The notes beneath the pieces are model-generated. The model saw nothing but the letters and a program-made list of their open reading frames with translations, did not search any database and was not told the DNA's origin. Shown here one piece after another: positions 16,957-26,145 of a stretch of 47,852 bases of DNA. The DNA is from Desulfotomaculum copahuensis. Its GTDB lineage: Bacteria > Bacillota > Desulfotomaculia > Desulfotomaculales > Desulfovirgulaceae. The position numbers and the translations under genes are program-made. The DNA lies in contig NZ_LYVF01000171.1 of assembly GCF_001655685.1 (NCBI RefSeq), positions 1 through 47,852 on the forward strand, read 5' to 3'. Numbering within the stretch: position 1 is the first letter of the stretch; each line of letters opens with the position of its first letter.

Positions 16957-17913
16957 CTAAAACCCGATCCCGAACCGCTCCATAAACCAGTCGTCGCTGT
17001 GCCGGCGCCGTTTCAAGTAATCCGCCCTTTTCCGCCAGATGTCCCCCAGGCACAGGCCGGCCATTACGGCACTGAATTCCGCATGTGGCCTGGTCATTTC
17101 CAGCACCCGGGCGATGCGTTCTTCTTTAAAATGCAGCAGGGCCATGCGCAGCCGGTTGTGGATCACCGGCGCCCAGCCCACCGGGTAGGGATGCGCCGTC
17201 CGGAAGCGGTGCACCACTGTCACCGCCGGCTCCACCAGCACCCGGTAACCGAAAAGCCACATCTTTAACGAAAACTCCTGGTCGTCATAACCGAAAACCC
17301 TGAAACCGCTTTCAAAACCGCCGGCGTCTTCAAATGCGCGCCGGCTCACCGCCAGGCAACCGCCGGGGGCCAGGGGCACATAAGCCGGTTCCCGGGCGGG
17401 CGGGGGCAGCCACTGCCACTGGAGTTGACCGTCCCAGGTAACCCCGTAGCCCACAGCTGTTGTATTTCCGGCATCAGCAATGGCCGGACAAACCACATCG
17501 GCCCGCCCGTCATGTATGGGGGCGGTTATTTTATCCAGCCAGCCGGCGGGTACAAACAGGTGGGCGTCGCAAAAGCACAGGCAGTCACCCTTTGCCGCCG
17601 CCGCGCCGAAATTGCGGGCATTAGCCACCCCCAGGCCGCCGCCGGCCAGCAGTTGCACTCCGGGCAAAGGGTTACGGCGTAAAAAATCACAGCAGCCGTC
17701 ATCCGAACCGTCATCAACGACAATGATTTCCCGCTCCGGCCCGCCGGCCCGGAAAATCGATTGTAATGTCTGCCGCAGGTAGTCCCCCTCATTGCGGCAG
17801 GGAATAACAACCGAAACCAGGGGTGATCGCAATAACACCGGCTCCACCCCCCGCTGAATGTATTCTCCGTTCATCATGATATGCGGCCGGCCGGCGCAAG
17901 ATGAACGTGTCAT
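16957..17913 (-). CDS. GT2-family glycosyltransferase
   Basis: This 318-residue, soluble-looking enzyme has the GT-A fold signature VSVVIPCRNEGDYLRQTLQS, EIIVVDDGSDDG and a metal-site region near CFCDAH, followed by a GalNAc-transferase-like region with GGCLAVSRRAFEDAGGF, GYDDQEFSLKMW and the C-terminal VVHRFR. It should transfer a sugar from a nucleotide-sugar donor. There is no good ribosome binding site; ATGs at 17877 or 17874 are alternative starts. It lies at the edge of a region rich in glycosyltransferases and surface proteins and may belong to the same modification system. Confidence 0.88.
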   Translation of the reverse strand: MTRSSCAGRPHIMMNGEYIQRGVEPVLLRSPLVSVVIPCRNEGDYLRQTLQSIFRAGGPEREIIVVDDGSDDGCCDFLRRNPLPGVQLLAGGGLGVANARNFGAAAAKGDCLCFCDAHLFVPAGWLDKITAPIHDGRADVVCPAIADAGNTTAVGYGVTWDGQLQWQWLPPPAREPAYVPLAPGGCLAVSRRAFEDAGGFESGFRVFGYDDQEFSLKMWLFGYRVLVEPAVTVVHRFRTAHPYPVGWAPVIHNRLRMALLHFKEERIARVLEMTRPHAEFSAVMAGLCLGDIWRKRADYLKRRRHSDDWFMERFGIGF

Positions 17914-17960
17914 TTTACAGCGGGAGTAATTACCTTTGTTTTTTTACGGAAAAAAGAAGT

Positions 17961-19142
17961 TCAACCGCCCGCCGCCGGCACACTGCTTTTAAACCGGGAG
18001 CAGATCAGCAAAATCAACGGGATAAACCATTCGAAAAGGTAGGCAAAAGATATCCACGGCCCGGCGATAAAGTTGATCATATCGGTTGAAGTATTATACT
18101 GGCTCATGGAAACCGCGACGATGATCACGCCAATGGGAGCGATTAATATCCGGTAGTCTTTCAGGTTCAGCCATTGGGCGGTGCCAAGCACGGCGCAATA
18201 GTACCAAAGCCCGATCTTGGCAAATATGCCGACAATCCAGATGATCATCCAGATCGCATCCAGCCGGGTGGCAACGAATGTCGAAAGCCTGGCCAGTTCA
18301 TACACGGAAAAGCTCAACCGGGCCGTGCTCGCTCCAAACACCATCGTAATGACAAGCATGGCAACAAACAGAACCATCCCAATAGCCAGGGTGGAAATGA
18401 CGGCATCCCTGGCGCCGCGTTCCGGTCTGGCCAGCATGGGTAAAAACATGGCCAGCAGGATGATTTCGCCGCGCCATGAGGCGGGTCCCAGGGATGCCAG
18501 CAAAACCGGCTTAATGCCGTGCTCCATCACAGGAAGAAGGTTTGCCGGTTCCATATGTTCAGCTACTGAAAACAGGATAAATAAAAATAAAACAATAATC
18601 AGCGGAAAAAGCAATTCATTCACCCGGGCCAACACTTCCAAACCATAATACAACGCATATGCGGACACCGAAACGATTAGCATGGCGAATAAAATCTGGG
18701 GCGTGGTGGGCAGCATGCTAACAGCCAACAATTCGCCGAACTCCCGGACTACAATGGCCGGGGGCTGAATAAAAAAGAACAGGTAAAGCAGGCCGACCGC
18801 CTTGCCCGGTATCTTCCCCAAGATGCTCACCGCATACTGGACAATGGTCTGCCCGGGGAATTCCCGGCCCAGCGCGCCAACCAGAAAAGCCACCAGAAAG
18901 CCGTTCACCGTACCCAGCACGGCGGTCATCCAGGCGTCCCGGCCGGCATACCCGGAAGCCACCACGGGCAGTGCAATCAATGCCGTGGCTCCCACCAGGT
19001 TAACCAGTAAGAATATAGTTTGCCGATCGGAAATTCTGGTCTTATCCACAAACCGGCCACCCATCAATGCTTTTCTATTATCCCGGGAAGGGTGAAACAG
19101 CTTTACCCTTCTAACAACTGTCTCAAATGTATTGTCTGCCAC
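17961..19142 (-). CDS. Spore germination permease, GerAB family
   Basis: This 393-residue integral membrane protein has about ten TM helices and belongs to the GerAB/endospore germination (APC-superfamily) family that forms part of nutrient germinant receptors in the spore inner membrane. The segment ISDRQTIFLLVNLVGATAL and the following GYAGRDAW are typical. The 30-residue N-terminal extension before that is unusual; the GTG start at 19142 has no clear ribosome binding site and ATG 19064 is an alternative. No gerAA or gerAC partner is adjacent, so it is an orphan GerAB. Confidence 0.9.
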   Translation of the reverse strand: MADNTFETVVRRVKLFHPSRDNRKALMGGRFVDKTRISDRQTIFLLVNLVGATALIALPVVASGYAGRDAWMTAVLGTVNGFLVAFLVGALGREFPGQTIVQYAVSILGKIPGKAVGLLYLFFFIQPPAIVVREFGELLAVSMLPTTPQILFAMLIVSVSAYALYYGLEVLARVNELLFPLIIVLFLFILFSVAEHMEPANLLPVMEHGIKPVLLASLGPASWRGEIILLAMFLPMLARPERGARDAVISTLAIGMVLFVAMLVITMVFGASTARLSFSVYELARLSTFVATRLDAIWMIIWIVGIFAKIGLWYYCAVLGTAQWLNLKDYRILIAPIGVIIVAVSMSQYNTSTDMINFIAGPWISFAYLFEWFIPLILLICSRFKSSVPAAGG

Positions 19143-19295
19143 AACCGCCTGATATAAACCAGTACCAGACAGTGATTTTTATGAGCAGCCGGAGAATTTG
19201 CTGAACGGACACGGGCCAGTATGTTTTGGCCGCATCCGGGCGGGCTGGGCCGGCGGGCCCGTAAAGTCCCTGCACGGGCCCGGAGCAAAGTAAAT

Positions 19296-19853
19296 TTATC
19301 CCTGCCCTTGAAACCAGACGGTGAGCACCGTATCCCGGCCCGGTATTTTGTTCCGGTACTTAATCCTGGAATAACGCAAAAAGAGCTGTGGCGCAAACAA
19401 ATGCTTTTCCCCCGGATTAAGCAGGTAGGCCAATTCCCCGAACGAACTCCAGTTTATTCCGTCCGGACTTAGTTCCGGCTGCACCACCACCGGATTGGGA
19501 CCGGCATTGCGCACCAGAAAGGAAAATGTCCTGATCCGGGAAACATCTATGATTTTGCTGTGCCTTTCAGAGTTCTTGCTGATCAGTTCGTTTTCTTCAA
19601 TGCTGGTAAAGTGCGGCCCCGGACAGGGGGCACCATTCCTGCCCCGGAACAATAGAAAAATTCCCAGCGCCACGGCGCCAAGCAGCCCGAACGCCAGGAC
19701 AACCACCGGCACCAGAAGCCCGGCGCCGCCCGCCCGCTCCGGCACGGTTTTTTCCGCCCCGGTACAGGCGTTTGAGCGCTGCCCCAATGCAGGCACCACT
19801 TCCACTTCCCGTAATCCGTACCCGTTCCGGACAACTTCCGAACGCATTTTCAC
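19296..19853 (-). CDS. TM-anchored protein with a DUF6385-like C-terminal domain
   Basis: The 185-residue product from GTG 19853 (GGAGGTG seven bases upstream) has a short N-terminus, one TM helix (about 43-67, LLVPVVVLAFGLLGAVALGI) and an outside domain of about 110 residues. That domain shares order and motifs with the C-terminus of the repeat protein next door: VVQPELSPDGINW against VKLQISPDGTSW, LFLRYSRIKYRN against VFLKYARVYYAA, and the terminal FQGQ. The frame is open to a TTG at 19931 with a poorly spaced Shine-Dalgarno. The function is unknown; it could anchor or cap the repeat protein at the surface. Confidence 0.72.
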   Translation of the reverse strand: MKMRSEVVRNGYGLREVEVVPALGQRSNACTGAEKTVPERAGGAGLLVPVVVLAFGLLGAVALGIFLLFRGRNGAPCPGPHFTSIEENELISKNSERHSKIIDVSRIRTFSFLVRNAGPNPVVVQPELSPDGINWSSFGELAYLLNPGEKHLFAPQLFLRYSRIKYRNKIPGRDTVLTVWFQGQG

Positions 19854-20018
19854 TGCTGACACCTCCAAAACATTTTCCATTTCAAACTGCAAACGAAAAT
19901 TTTTATGCCGGTAGCTTATATTAACAATCAATTCTCCGGCCTGCCTTCGTCTGCCGGGTGATTTTGATCATGAACGGGAAGGCCGGAACGGGTTGCCCCG
20001 CGGCCTTCCCGTAATTTT

Positions 20019-20831
20019 TTAGCTCTGCCCCTGGAAGAAGATGTTCAGTGTGACGGCGCTGGCCGCGTTGACCGCCGCATAATAAACCCGGGCGTATTTC
20101 AGGAAGACCGCCGATACCAGGGCGGTGACATCCCCGGTGTTCAGGGTGACCGGGCCGGCCTCGTCAAGCCAGCTGGTGCCGTCGGGGCTGATCTGGAGTT
20201 TGACGGTGGCCGGGGCGATGGTGGTGGAAGCATTGACCACACCCAGTGACCAGGTTTTAAGGTTGAGCACGGTATGGGTTTGATCCGGACTGCCTGCAAT
20301 ATCTGTGATATTGGCCCTGGTCGCCGATACGTCGGTGGTGGCCAGACTGGCCTGTACAGCCAGACCGGTACTGGTAATCATCAGCCCGCCGGTGGGCGGG
20401 GTGATGGCCAAGCCTTCCGCCGGTGCGGTAATCATCAAGCCGTTTACCGGCGCGGTCACAGCCAGACCGGCGCTAGTGATGGCCAATCCCGTACTGGTAA
20501 TGGTCAGGCCGCTCGCCGGCGGGGTGATGGCCAGACCGGTTGCCGGCGCTGTGATCATTAAACCGTTTACCGGCGCGGTCACCGCCAGCCCGGCGCTGGT
20601 GATGGCCAATCCCGTACTGGTAATGGTCAGGCCGCTCGCCGGCGGGGTGATGGCCAGGCCTTCCGCCGGCGCGGTGATCATCAAACCGCCGGCCGGGGCG
20701 GTAACGGCCAGGCCCGTGCTGGTAATGGCCAGGTTGCCGGTGGCGTCCGTGTTCAGGGCGACATTCTGATTACCGAAGATTTTTATCTTCGCCTGTTCCG
20801 GGTTATCCTGAAAGATTTTAAAGTTTGGCAC
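20019..20831 (-). CDS. Repetitive Ser/Thr-rich protein with DUF6385-like C-terminal domain
   Basis: The 270-residue protein from GTG 20831 (AAGGGGG seven bases upstream) opens with PNFKIFQDNPEQAKIKIFGNQN, the start I associate with DUF6385 proteins of Desulfotomaculum relatives. Residues about 30-155 are a repeat field made of GLxITxPAx units, arranged in 41-residue super-repeats (GLAVTAPVN-GLMITAPAx-GLAITPPAS-GLTITST-GLAITSA). The C-terminal 105 residues form a non-repetitive domain with KLQISPDGTSW and end in FFQGQ. There is no signal peptide and no cysteine. The regular short hydrophobic/Thr pattern suggests a beta-solenoid stalk, and the many Thr/Ser are candidate glycosylation sites for the divergent glycosyltransferases. 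Confidence 0.82.
   Translation of the reverse strand: MPNFKIFQDNPEQAKIKIFGNQNVALNTDATGNLAITSTGLAVTAPAGGLMITAPAEGLAITPPASGLTITSTGLAITSAGLAVTAPVNGLMITAPATGLAITPPASGLTITSTGLAITSAGLAVTAPVNGLMITAPAEGLAITPPTGGLMITSTGLAVQASLATTDVSATRANITDIAGSPDQTHTVLNLKTWSLGVVNASTTIAPATVKLQISPDGTSWLDEAGPVTLNTGDVTALVSAVFLKYARVYYAAVNAASAVTLNIFFQGQS
20370..20730. repeat. 123-bp direct repeats within the DUF6385 gene
   Basis: The DNA encoding the 41-residue super-repeat recurs with a period of 123 bp; for example GGCCAATCCCGTACTGG occurs at 20481 and 20604. Two copies are nearly identical and a third, more diverged copy lies at the gene's 5' side. Such repeats can expand or contract by slippage or recombination without changing frame. 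Confidence 0.85.
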
Positions 20832-20850
20832 TTTTTGTCCCCCTTTTACC

Positions 20851-20864
20851 TTATCCCGGGATAA
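20851..20864. promoter_or_regulatory. 14-bp palindrome between the repeat protein and the GT array
   Basis: TTATCCCGGGATAA is a perfect palindrome 20 bases before the GTG of the repeat-protein gene, in the 125-bp divergent gap. It may be an operator controlling one or both directions. Confidence 0.3.
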
Positions 20865-20956
20865 TTTTCCTATGCCAACAGGATATTCATTCCAGCAGTG
20901 GAAGGTGATTAAGTTGCTGCATAAATTAGATAAAAATGTCACAGGAGCTCAAGATT

Positions 20957-22927
20957 ATGGAACCCAAAATCAGTCTGTGCATGATTGTAAAAAATGAGGA
21001 ACAAAACATCCGCCGCTGCCTGAAAAGTGTAGCCGGGGCGGTGGATGAAATCATCGTCGTGGATACGGGCTCCACCGACGCCACAGCTGAAATAGCACGG
21101 GAATACCGTGCCCGGGTGCACTTTTTCCCCTGGAACGACAATTTTAGCGATGCCCGCAACGCTTCCCTGGATTTGGCCAGCGGGGACTGGATTTTATTCC
21201 TGGATGCGGACGAGGAACTGGCCGCCGGAAGCGGGGAGGCCCTGCGCCGGCTGGCCGGCGGGGATGCGGTGGACGGTTATTTTGTGCAGATTATCAACTA
21301 TCTGGGTAGCGAAGGTTATCTCGAACCCTGTGCGGATCTGGTTTTCCGGCTTTTTCGTAACCACAAGGACTACCGTTTCCGGGGGAGCATCCATGAGCAA
21401 ATTGTGGATGTAATCCTGGAAAAAAACAACCGCGCCCGCTACCGGGCGGCTGAAGAAATAGTCATCCTGCACTACGGCTACCTGGACCGGCAGATCGCGG
21501 AAAAGGGTAAAATAGACCGCAATCTGACCCTGCTCAAACGGGAACTGGCCGCCACCCCCGGCAACCGCCTGCTGCGATATCATTACGGCGTGGAGCTTTA
21601 CCGGGCGAAAAAATACAAAGAAGCAGCGGAGCAGTTGCTTCAAGCGGCGCAGGGCATCGATCCGCAGACCATCTATCTGCCCAAGCTGCTGCGGCACATT
21701 GTGCTGTCCTGTTACGCCGCCTGTGAATATGCCCCCGCGCTGGATATTATCCGGCAGGGACTGGAGCTTTTTCCCCACTACGCGGATTTGTACTACTATG
21801 GTGGTATGATTTGTTTCGACCGGGGGGAGTACGGCCGGGCGGTTGAATTTTTCCAACAGGCGCTGGCCACGCCCGGTCAACCGGTTTATTTCGCCTCCTT
21901 TTACGGTGTACGCGGATTCCGCGCCTGTTACCAACTGGGACGGCTGGCCGAAATGTTTTTAAATGAAGACGAAGCGATGCGCTATTACGTTTTAAGCCTC
22001 CGGGACAATCCATCTTTCCTGCCCGCCCTGGAAAGCATTATCCGCCTGTTAAGACCGCGGGAGGAGCCGGCATACGCAAAAAAATGCCTGGAACAGCTCT
22101 GTGATTTTTGCTCCCCCGGGGCCGCATTATTGCTGGGGCGGATGTTCTTCCAACAGCAGGCTTACGTGCCGGCGCTGGAATATCTGGAACGGGGCGCGAC
22201 GGAAGGGAATCCGGACGGGGAAATATCGCTCTACAGGGCCGTCTGCCTGGCACAGCAAAGGCGCTTTCTGGAGGCGCTGCGGATACTGGACAGTTTTCAT
22301 CCGGCACAGCCGCTTTACCCGCTGGCCAGAATGAATCAACTTCTTTGCTTCTGGTGGCAGGGAAAGCAGCGCAAAGCAAAAGACCTGGCGAAAGAGCTTT
22401 TCGCCCTGGGACTGTCCCCGGATACGGAAACGGTGGTCACATTATTGATCGGCACCCCGGGCAAGGGGAAACCAGAGGCCGCTCCGGGGGAAGGAGGAAT
22501 GGCCCTTTTGCTGGACATTCTGGCCCGCACACTTGATCTGGGGGAAAATGAACTGGCGTCCCGGTTGCTGGAAGGCCTGACCACGGACTGCCGGCGGCAA
22601 AACGCCGTGGCTGTCGGACGGATCTATCACCGCTACGGCTACCTGGATGCGGCGGAACACTACCTGGAAATCGACCGGCATGAGCACCCGGACTGTGCCG
22701 AAACCCTGTCTTTGCTGGCGGAAATAAAAGAAAAGCGGCAGGAATACCTGGCCGCGGTGGAATTGTACCAGCGGGCGCTGGCTGTAGATCCCGGTAAACC
22801 GCAGCATTATATGCGGCTGATCCGGTTGTATGAAAAAATGCGTCAGAGTATCATTCAAAAGGCGGAGCAAATTTTTCCCGGCCCGGACGATGCGCATAAA
22901 ATTTTACAAGAGGCGGCGGAAAAATGA
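20957..22927 (+). CDS. GT2 glycosyltransferase fused to TPR repeats (first of array)
   Basis: This 656-residue protein starts with a GT2 catalytic domain (ISLCMIVKNEEQNIRRCL, EIIVVDTGSTDATAEI, and the DxD-type LFLDADEE near residue 85-92), followed by FRGSIHEQ at about 140, a conserved block of this subgroup. From about residue 200 it is a chain of TPR-like helix pairs to the end. GT2-TPR fusions of the SunS-like kind glycosylate peptides or proteins, the TPR part binding acceptor or partners. ATG 20957 has AGGAG nine bases upstream; a start at 20936 is less likely. Its stop overlaps the next start by four bases. Confidence 0.9.
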   Translation: MEPKISLCMIVKNEEQNIRRCLKSVAGAVDEIIVVDTGSTDATAEIAREYRARVHFFPWNDNFSDARNASLDLASGDWILFLDADEELAAGSGEALRRLAGGDAVDGYFVQIINYLGSEGYLEPCADLVFRLFRNHKDYRFRGSIHEQIVDVILEKNNRARYRAAEEIVILHYGYLDRQIAEKGKIDRNLTLLKRELAATPGNRLLRYHYGVELYRAKKYKEAAEQLLQAAQGIDPQTIYLPKLLRHIVLSCYAACEYAPALDIIRQGLELFPHYADLYYYGGMICFDRGEYGRAVEFFQQALATPGQPVYFASFYGVRGFRACYQLGRLAEMFLNEDEAMRYYVLSLRDNPSFLPALESIIRLLRPREEPAYAKKCLEQLCDFCSPGAALLLGRMFFQQQAYVPALEYLERGATEGNPDGEISLYRAVCLAQQRRFLEALRILDSFHPAQPLYPLARMNQLLCFWWQGKQRKAKDLAKELFALGLSPDTETVVTLLIGTPGKGKPEAAPGEGGMALLLDILARTLDLGENELASRLLEGLTTDCRRQNAVAVGRIYHRYGYLDAAEHYLEIDRHEHPDCAETLSLLAEIKEKRQEYLAAVELYQRALAVDPGKPQHYMRLIRLYEKMRQSIIQKAEQIFPGPDDAHKILQEAAEK

Positions 22928-24687
22928 ACCCGGACATAACCCTGGTGATGATCGTACGCGATGAAGAAGCCACCCTTCCCCGTTGTCTGGAAAGCGTAAA
23001 AGGTGCCGTGGACGAAATCGTAATTGTAGACACGGGTTCAAAGGACCGCACAGTGGAAACCGCTTGCCGGTACACCCCCGGGGTCTACCATTATCCGTGG
23101 GACGGCGATTTTGCCGCCGCCCGCAACTTCGCCCTGGCCAGAGCGAACGGCGGTTGGATATTATCCCTGGACGCCGATGAGGAACTGGATCCGGCCAGCG
23201 GCGATCTGCGTGCGCTGACAGGCAACAAGGACGGCTACGAGGCTTATTTTCTCCCTCTTTACAACCGGGCACAGGGGGATGGTTCCCCGGGACAATATCA
23301 TTACGTGCTGCGTTTTTTCCGCAACGGTTGCGGCTACCGTTTCCAGGGCAGTATTCACGAACAGGTGGTGGTCGCGTACCCGGAAAAGACGGGCGTGGCC
23401 GCAGGGCCGCTGATCCGGCACCACACCGGCGGCGGCCGGGAGCGCAACCGCAAACGGGGCCGCAACCTGAAGCTCTTGCAACGGGCGGCCGGGGAACTGC
23501 CCGCCCCCTTCCGGCAGTATTATCTGGGTGTGGAATGGCTGGCCCTGGGCCGGCCGGAGCGGGCGTTGCCCTGTTTTGAACAGGCCCTGCGCCAGCTGAC
23601 GGATGCCCAACTATTGTTCCGTTTACCGGCCCTGCACCACCTGCTTTCCTGCCTTACGCATTTAAACCGTCTGGATGAGGCTATCTGCCTGTGCCTGGAG
23701 GAATGCCGGCGCTATCCTTTTTATAGCGATGTACTTTTCGCCGGCGGGCTGTTGCTTGAAACAAAGGGTGAATATGCCGCCGCCGTCAAATGGTTTCAAG
23801 AGGCATTGCAGTGCGGCCGGCCGCCGGCTCTGTTTTATCACCTCGAAGGCACGGAAAGTTTTCTTTCATATTTTCATCTCGGCCACTGCTATGAGCAAAT
23901 GGGTGATCACCGGCAGGCGTCGGGCTATTACTGTCGGGCGCTGGCGATCAACCCGGACTATATTTACCCCTTGTATAATCTTTTTTTGCTTACATTGGTG
24001 GAAAAGGGAGCCGTGGGGACTTTTGAATGCTTTCAGCGGGCCGGATACCTGTCCGGTTTGAAGCAGTCCGCTTTGCTGGCCGATCTGTTTTTCGAAGCCG
24101 GTTATCCCGGTCTGGCCGCTGCCTGTCTGGAGGCGCACGGGGACAGTCTTTCCGCGCCGCTGAGGCAGCATCCGGCCCGCTTTCACCTGTATGCCGGCCG
24201 TCCGGAACAGGCGCTTTTACTGTTCGGCCGCCTGGCAATAGCAGGGGGTGATCCGTCTTCGGTAACAGACGAAGTGGTTGCCCTAATCCTGAACCGGGAT
24301 TTTACCGCCGCCAGAAGCCGTGCCCTGTCCCTGTGGCGCCGGCCGGACGGGCGCAGTGAGGCGCTGGCCCAGCTGGTGCTGATTTCCCTGCTCGAAAACG
24401 GCCACAGCGGCCTGCGGCCGGAAAAAAACCGTGAAGCGACAGTAGTGCGGACCGTGCTCACTGTAGTGGAATATTGCCTGCGCGCTCTCTCAACAGCGGA
24501 CGGAGAAACGGCCCGCTACCGGCAGTTGACGGAAAGGGCGGTTGAATGGCTGACCGGCCTTTCGCCCGCGAGCTGCGCCGCCCTCCGCTGTTATTTGCTT
24601 GACCGGGCCGGTGCCGCCGGCAAACTGGCCATGCTTAAATTCGGCCCGGCAGGGGGGTTTTGGCCATGTCCGGCCGGCCGTCCGTAA
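22924..24687 (+). CDS. GT2 glycosyltransferase fused to TPR repeats (second of array)
   Basis: The 587-residue protein has the same build as its upstream neighbour: GT2 domain with ITLVMIVRDEEATLPRCL, EIVIVDTGSKDRTVE and SLDADEEL, then FQGSIHEQ, then TPR-like repeats (for example ALPCFEQALRQL, AVKWFQEALQCG, ASGYYCRALAINPDY). The ATG overlaps the upstream TGA (ATGA), indicating translational coupling. The sequence is clearly paralogous but diverged, so acceptor or sugar specificity probably differs. It should be cytoplasmic or membrane-associated; no TM helix is seen. Confidence 0.9.
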   Translation: MNPDITLVMIVRDEEATLPRCLESVKGAVDEIVIVDTGSKDRTVETACRYTPGVYHYPWDGDFAAARNFALARANGGWILSLDADEELDPASGDLRALTGNKDGYEAYFLPLYNRAQGDGSPGQYHYVLRFFRNGCGYRFQGSIHEQVVVAYPEKTGVAAGPLIRHHTGGGRERNRKRGRNLKLLQRAAGELPAPFRQYYLGVEWLALGRPERALPCFEQALRQLTDAQLLFRLPALHHLLSCLTHLNRLDEAICLCLEECRRYPFYSDVLFAGGLLLETKGEYAAAVKWFQEALQCGRPPALFYHLEGTESFLSYFHLGHCYEQMGDHRQASGYYCRALAINPDYIYPLYNLFLLTLVEKGAVGTFECFQRAGYLSGLKQSALLADLFFEAGYPGLAAACLEAHGDSLSAPLRQHPARFHLYAGRPEQALLLFGRLAIAGGDPSSVTDEVVALILNRDFTAARSRALSLWRRPDGRSEALAQLVLISLLENGHSGLRPEKNREATVVRTVLTVVEYCLRALSTADGETARYRQLTERAVEWLTGLSPASCAALRCYLLDRAGAAGKLAMLKFGPAGGFWPCPAGRP

Positions 24688-26135
24688 GCATGTGCCTGAT
24701 CGTCCGCAATGAAGAAGATTGCCTGGCTTCGTGCCTGGACAGCGCCCGGCACCTGGTGCGTGAAATCATTGTGGTGGATACCGGTTCCACCGACCGCACC
24801 TGCGAAGTGGCCGCGGCCTGCGGGGCGACGGTATTTCACTTCGCCTGGAATGACGACTTTGCCGCCGCCCGCAATTATTCCCTGAACCAGGCCGGCGGGG
24901 AATGGATCCTGGTGCTGGACGCCGATGAAATGCTGGCCCCGGTGACTGCGGAGGAATTTGCCCGGCTGCTCTCCAACACGGAAACCGAAGGCTATTTCGT
25001 ACACATCCAAAATCACCTGGGGAACGGCGCCGGGAGCGCACACGACCAGGTGGTGCGGCTGTTTAAAAACCGCCCGGGCTACCGTTTTGCCGGTGCGATT
25101 CACGAACAGGTGGCGGGGGCGATCAAAAGGGCAAACCGGGGCGGGGGGTTGGCTAGCTCCCCGCTGGTGATCCATCATTACGGTTATCTGGATGAACGGG
25201 TGGCCGCCCGGCAAAAACATGACCGGAACATCCGCGTGATTAAAAAAGCGCTGGCTCAAAAGCCGGCCGATCCGTTTCTTTTTTACAGCCTGGGGATAGA
25301 ATATTTCAACTGCGGCCGGCACAGCCATGCCGTTCAGTGTCTGGAACGGGCGCTGGCCCTGATGGACGGCGGCGAAGGCTACCTGCGCGATCTGTTGCTC
25401 CTGCTCTGTCTGGGCCTTTTCAAAACCGGTCAAAGGGAAAAACTGAACCGTACCGTGGAGCGGGCGACAGCCTTGCTGCCTGCCGACGCCGATTTGCAAC
25501 TGCTCCAGGGACTTTCGTTTTTGAGTGCAAACCGTTACGGACCGGCCATTACGGAACTGCGGTCCGCTTTGCACCGGTCCGCGCTCCTGGCGCCCCATCA
25601 TATTCACAGCCTGTTGGGGGATGCCTTGAGCCTTTCGGACCGCCCCGCGGAAGCGGCAAAGGACTATTTCCAGGCGCTCCGCCTGGCCCCCCGGATGCTC
25701 TATCCGCTGACGCGCATCCTGGACTTTACACAAAAAGCCGGTTTGCGGCCGGACTGGGCCGGGCTGGCACAATTCGCTCCCTTAACGGAAAAAAAGTTTT
25801 TGTATAATCAACTGTTAGCGAAGGGTGAAAACAATCTGGCCCTGATCCTGCTATTGCTGATCATTCTAGACACCTGCGGCCGGGGGGAAAACCCCGCGGC
25901 AGACTGCCGGGAATTCGTGCGCTTGGTGGCGGAACATCCGCCCGGCGGGCAAGGGCGGGCGGTGCGATACCTGTACCTGGCCGCCAGGGAAATGCTTGTT
26001 TACACCGGAGCTTTGGCATACGGACTGGCCGGCGCCTGGCTAAGACCGCTGCCGGCGCTCTCCTCCCTGGCCGCCAGCTGTTTGGCACTGATCACGGCGG
26101 AATTTGCCTGGCCGCCGGTGAATTTAAAATGGTGA
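24666..26135 (+). CDS. GT2 glycosyltransferase fused to TPR repeats (third of array)
   Basis: The 489-residue protein repeats the plan: VSMCLIVRNEEDCLASCL, EIIVVDTGSTDRTCEV, LVLDADEML, then FAGAIHEQVAG and TPR-like helices (HAVQCLERALALM, AAKDYFQALRLAP). The C-terminal 100 residues are more hydrophobic and lack clear TPR signatures. ATG 24666 follows AGGGGGG; a TTG two codons earlier is in frame. It overlaps the preceding gene by 22 bases, so the array is one operon. Confidence 0.9.
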   Translation: MSGRPSVSMCLIVRNEEDCLASCLDSARHLVREIIVVDTGSTDRTCEVAAACGATVFHFAWNDDFAAARNYSLNQAGGEWILVLDADEMLAPVTAEEFARLLSNTETEGYFVHIQNHLGNGAGSAHDQVVRLFKNRPGYRFAGAIHEQVAGAIKRANRGGGLASSPLVIHHYGYLDERVAARQKHDRNIRVIKKALAQKPADPFLFYSLGIEYFNCGRHSHAVQCLERALALMDGGEGYLRDLLLLLCLGLFKTGQREKLNRTVERATALLPADADLQLLQGLSFLSANRYGPAITELRSALHRSALLAPHHIHSLLGDALSLSDRPAEAAKDYFQALRLAPRMLYPLTRILDFTQKAGLRPDWAGLAQFAPLTEKKFLYNQLLAKGENNLALILLLLIILDTCGRGENPAADCREFVRLVAEHPPGGQGRAVRYLYLAAREMLVYTGALAYGLAGAWLRPLPALSSLAASCLALITAEFAWPPVNLKW

Positions 26136-26145
26136 GGGATCATCC

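Noticed and set aside
19042-19050. DnaA box TTATCCACA, with another in rpsR near 43043
   Set aside because: Single boxes inside coding sequence, far apart; no cluster or AT-rich unwinding element, so not an origin.
20370-20730. CRISPR-like repeat array
   Set aside because: The repeats are in frame within a protein-coding gene, contiguous with no unique spacers, and encode a regular peptide pattern.
24591-25772. 393-codon frame antisense to the third GT2-TPR gene
   Set aside because: Same reason: shadow of a well-supported gene.
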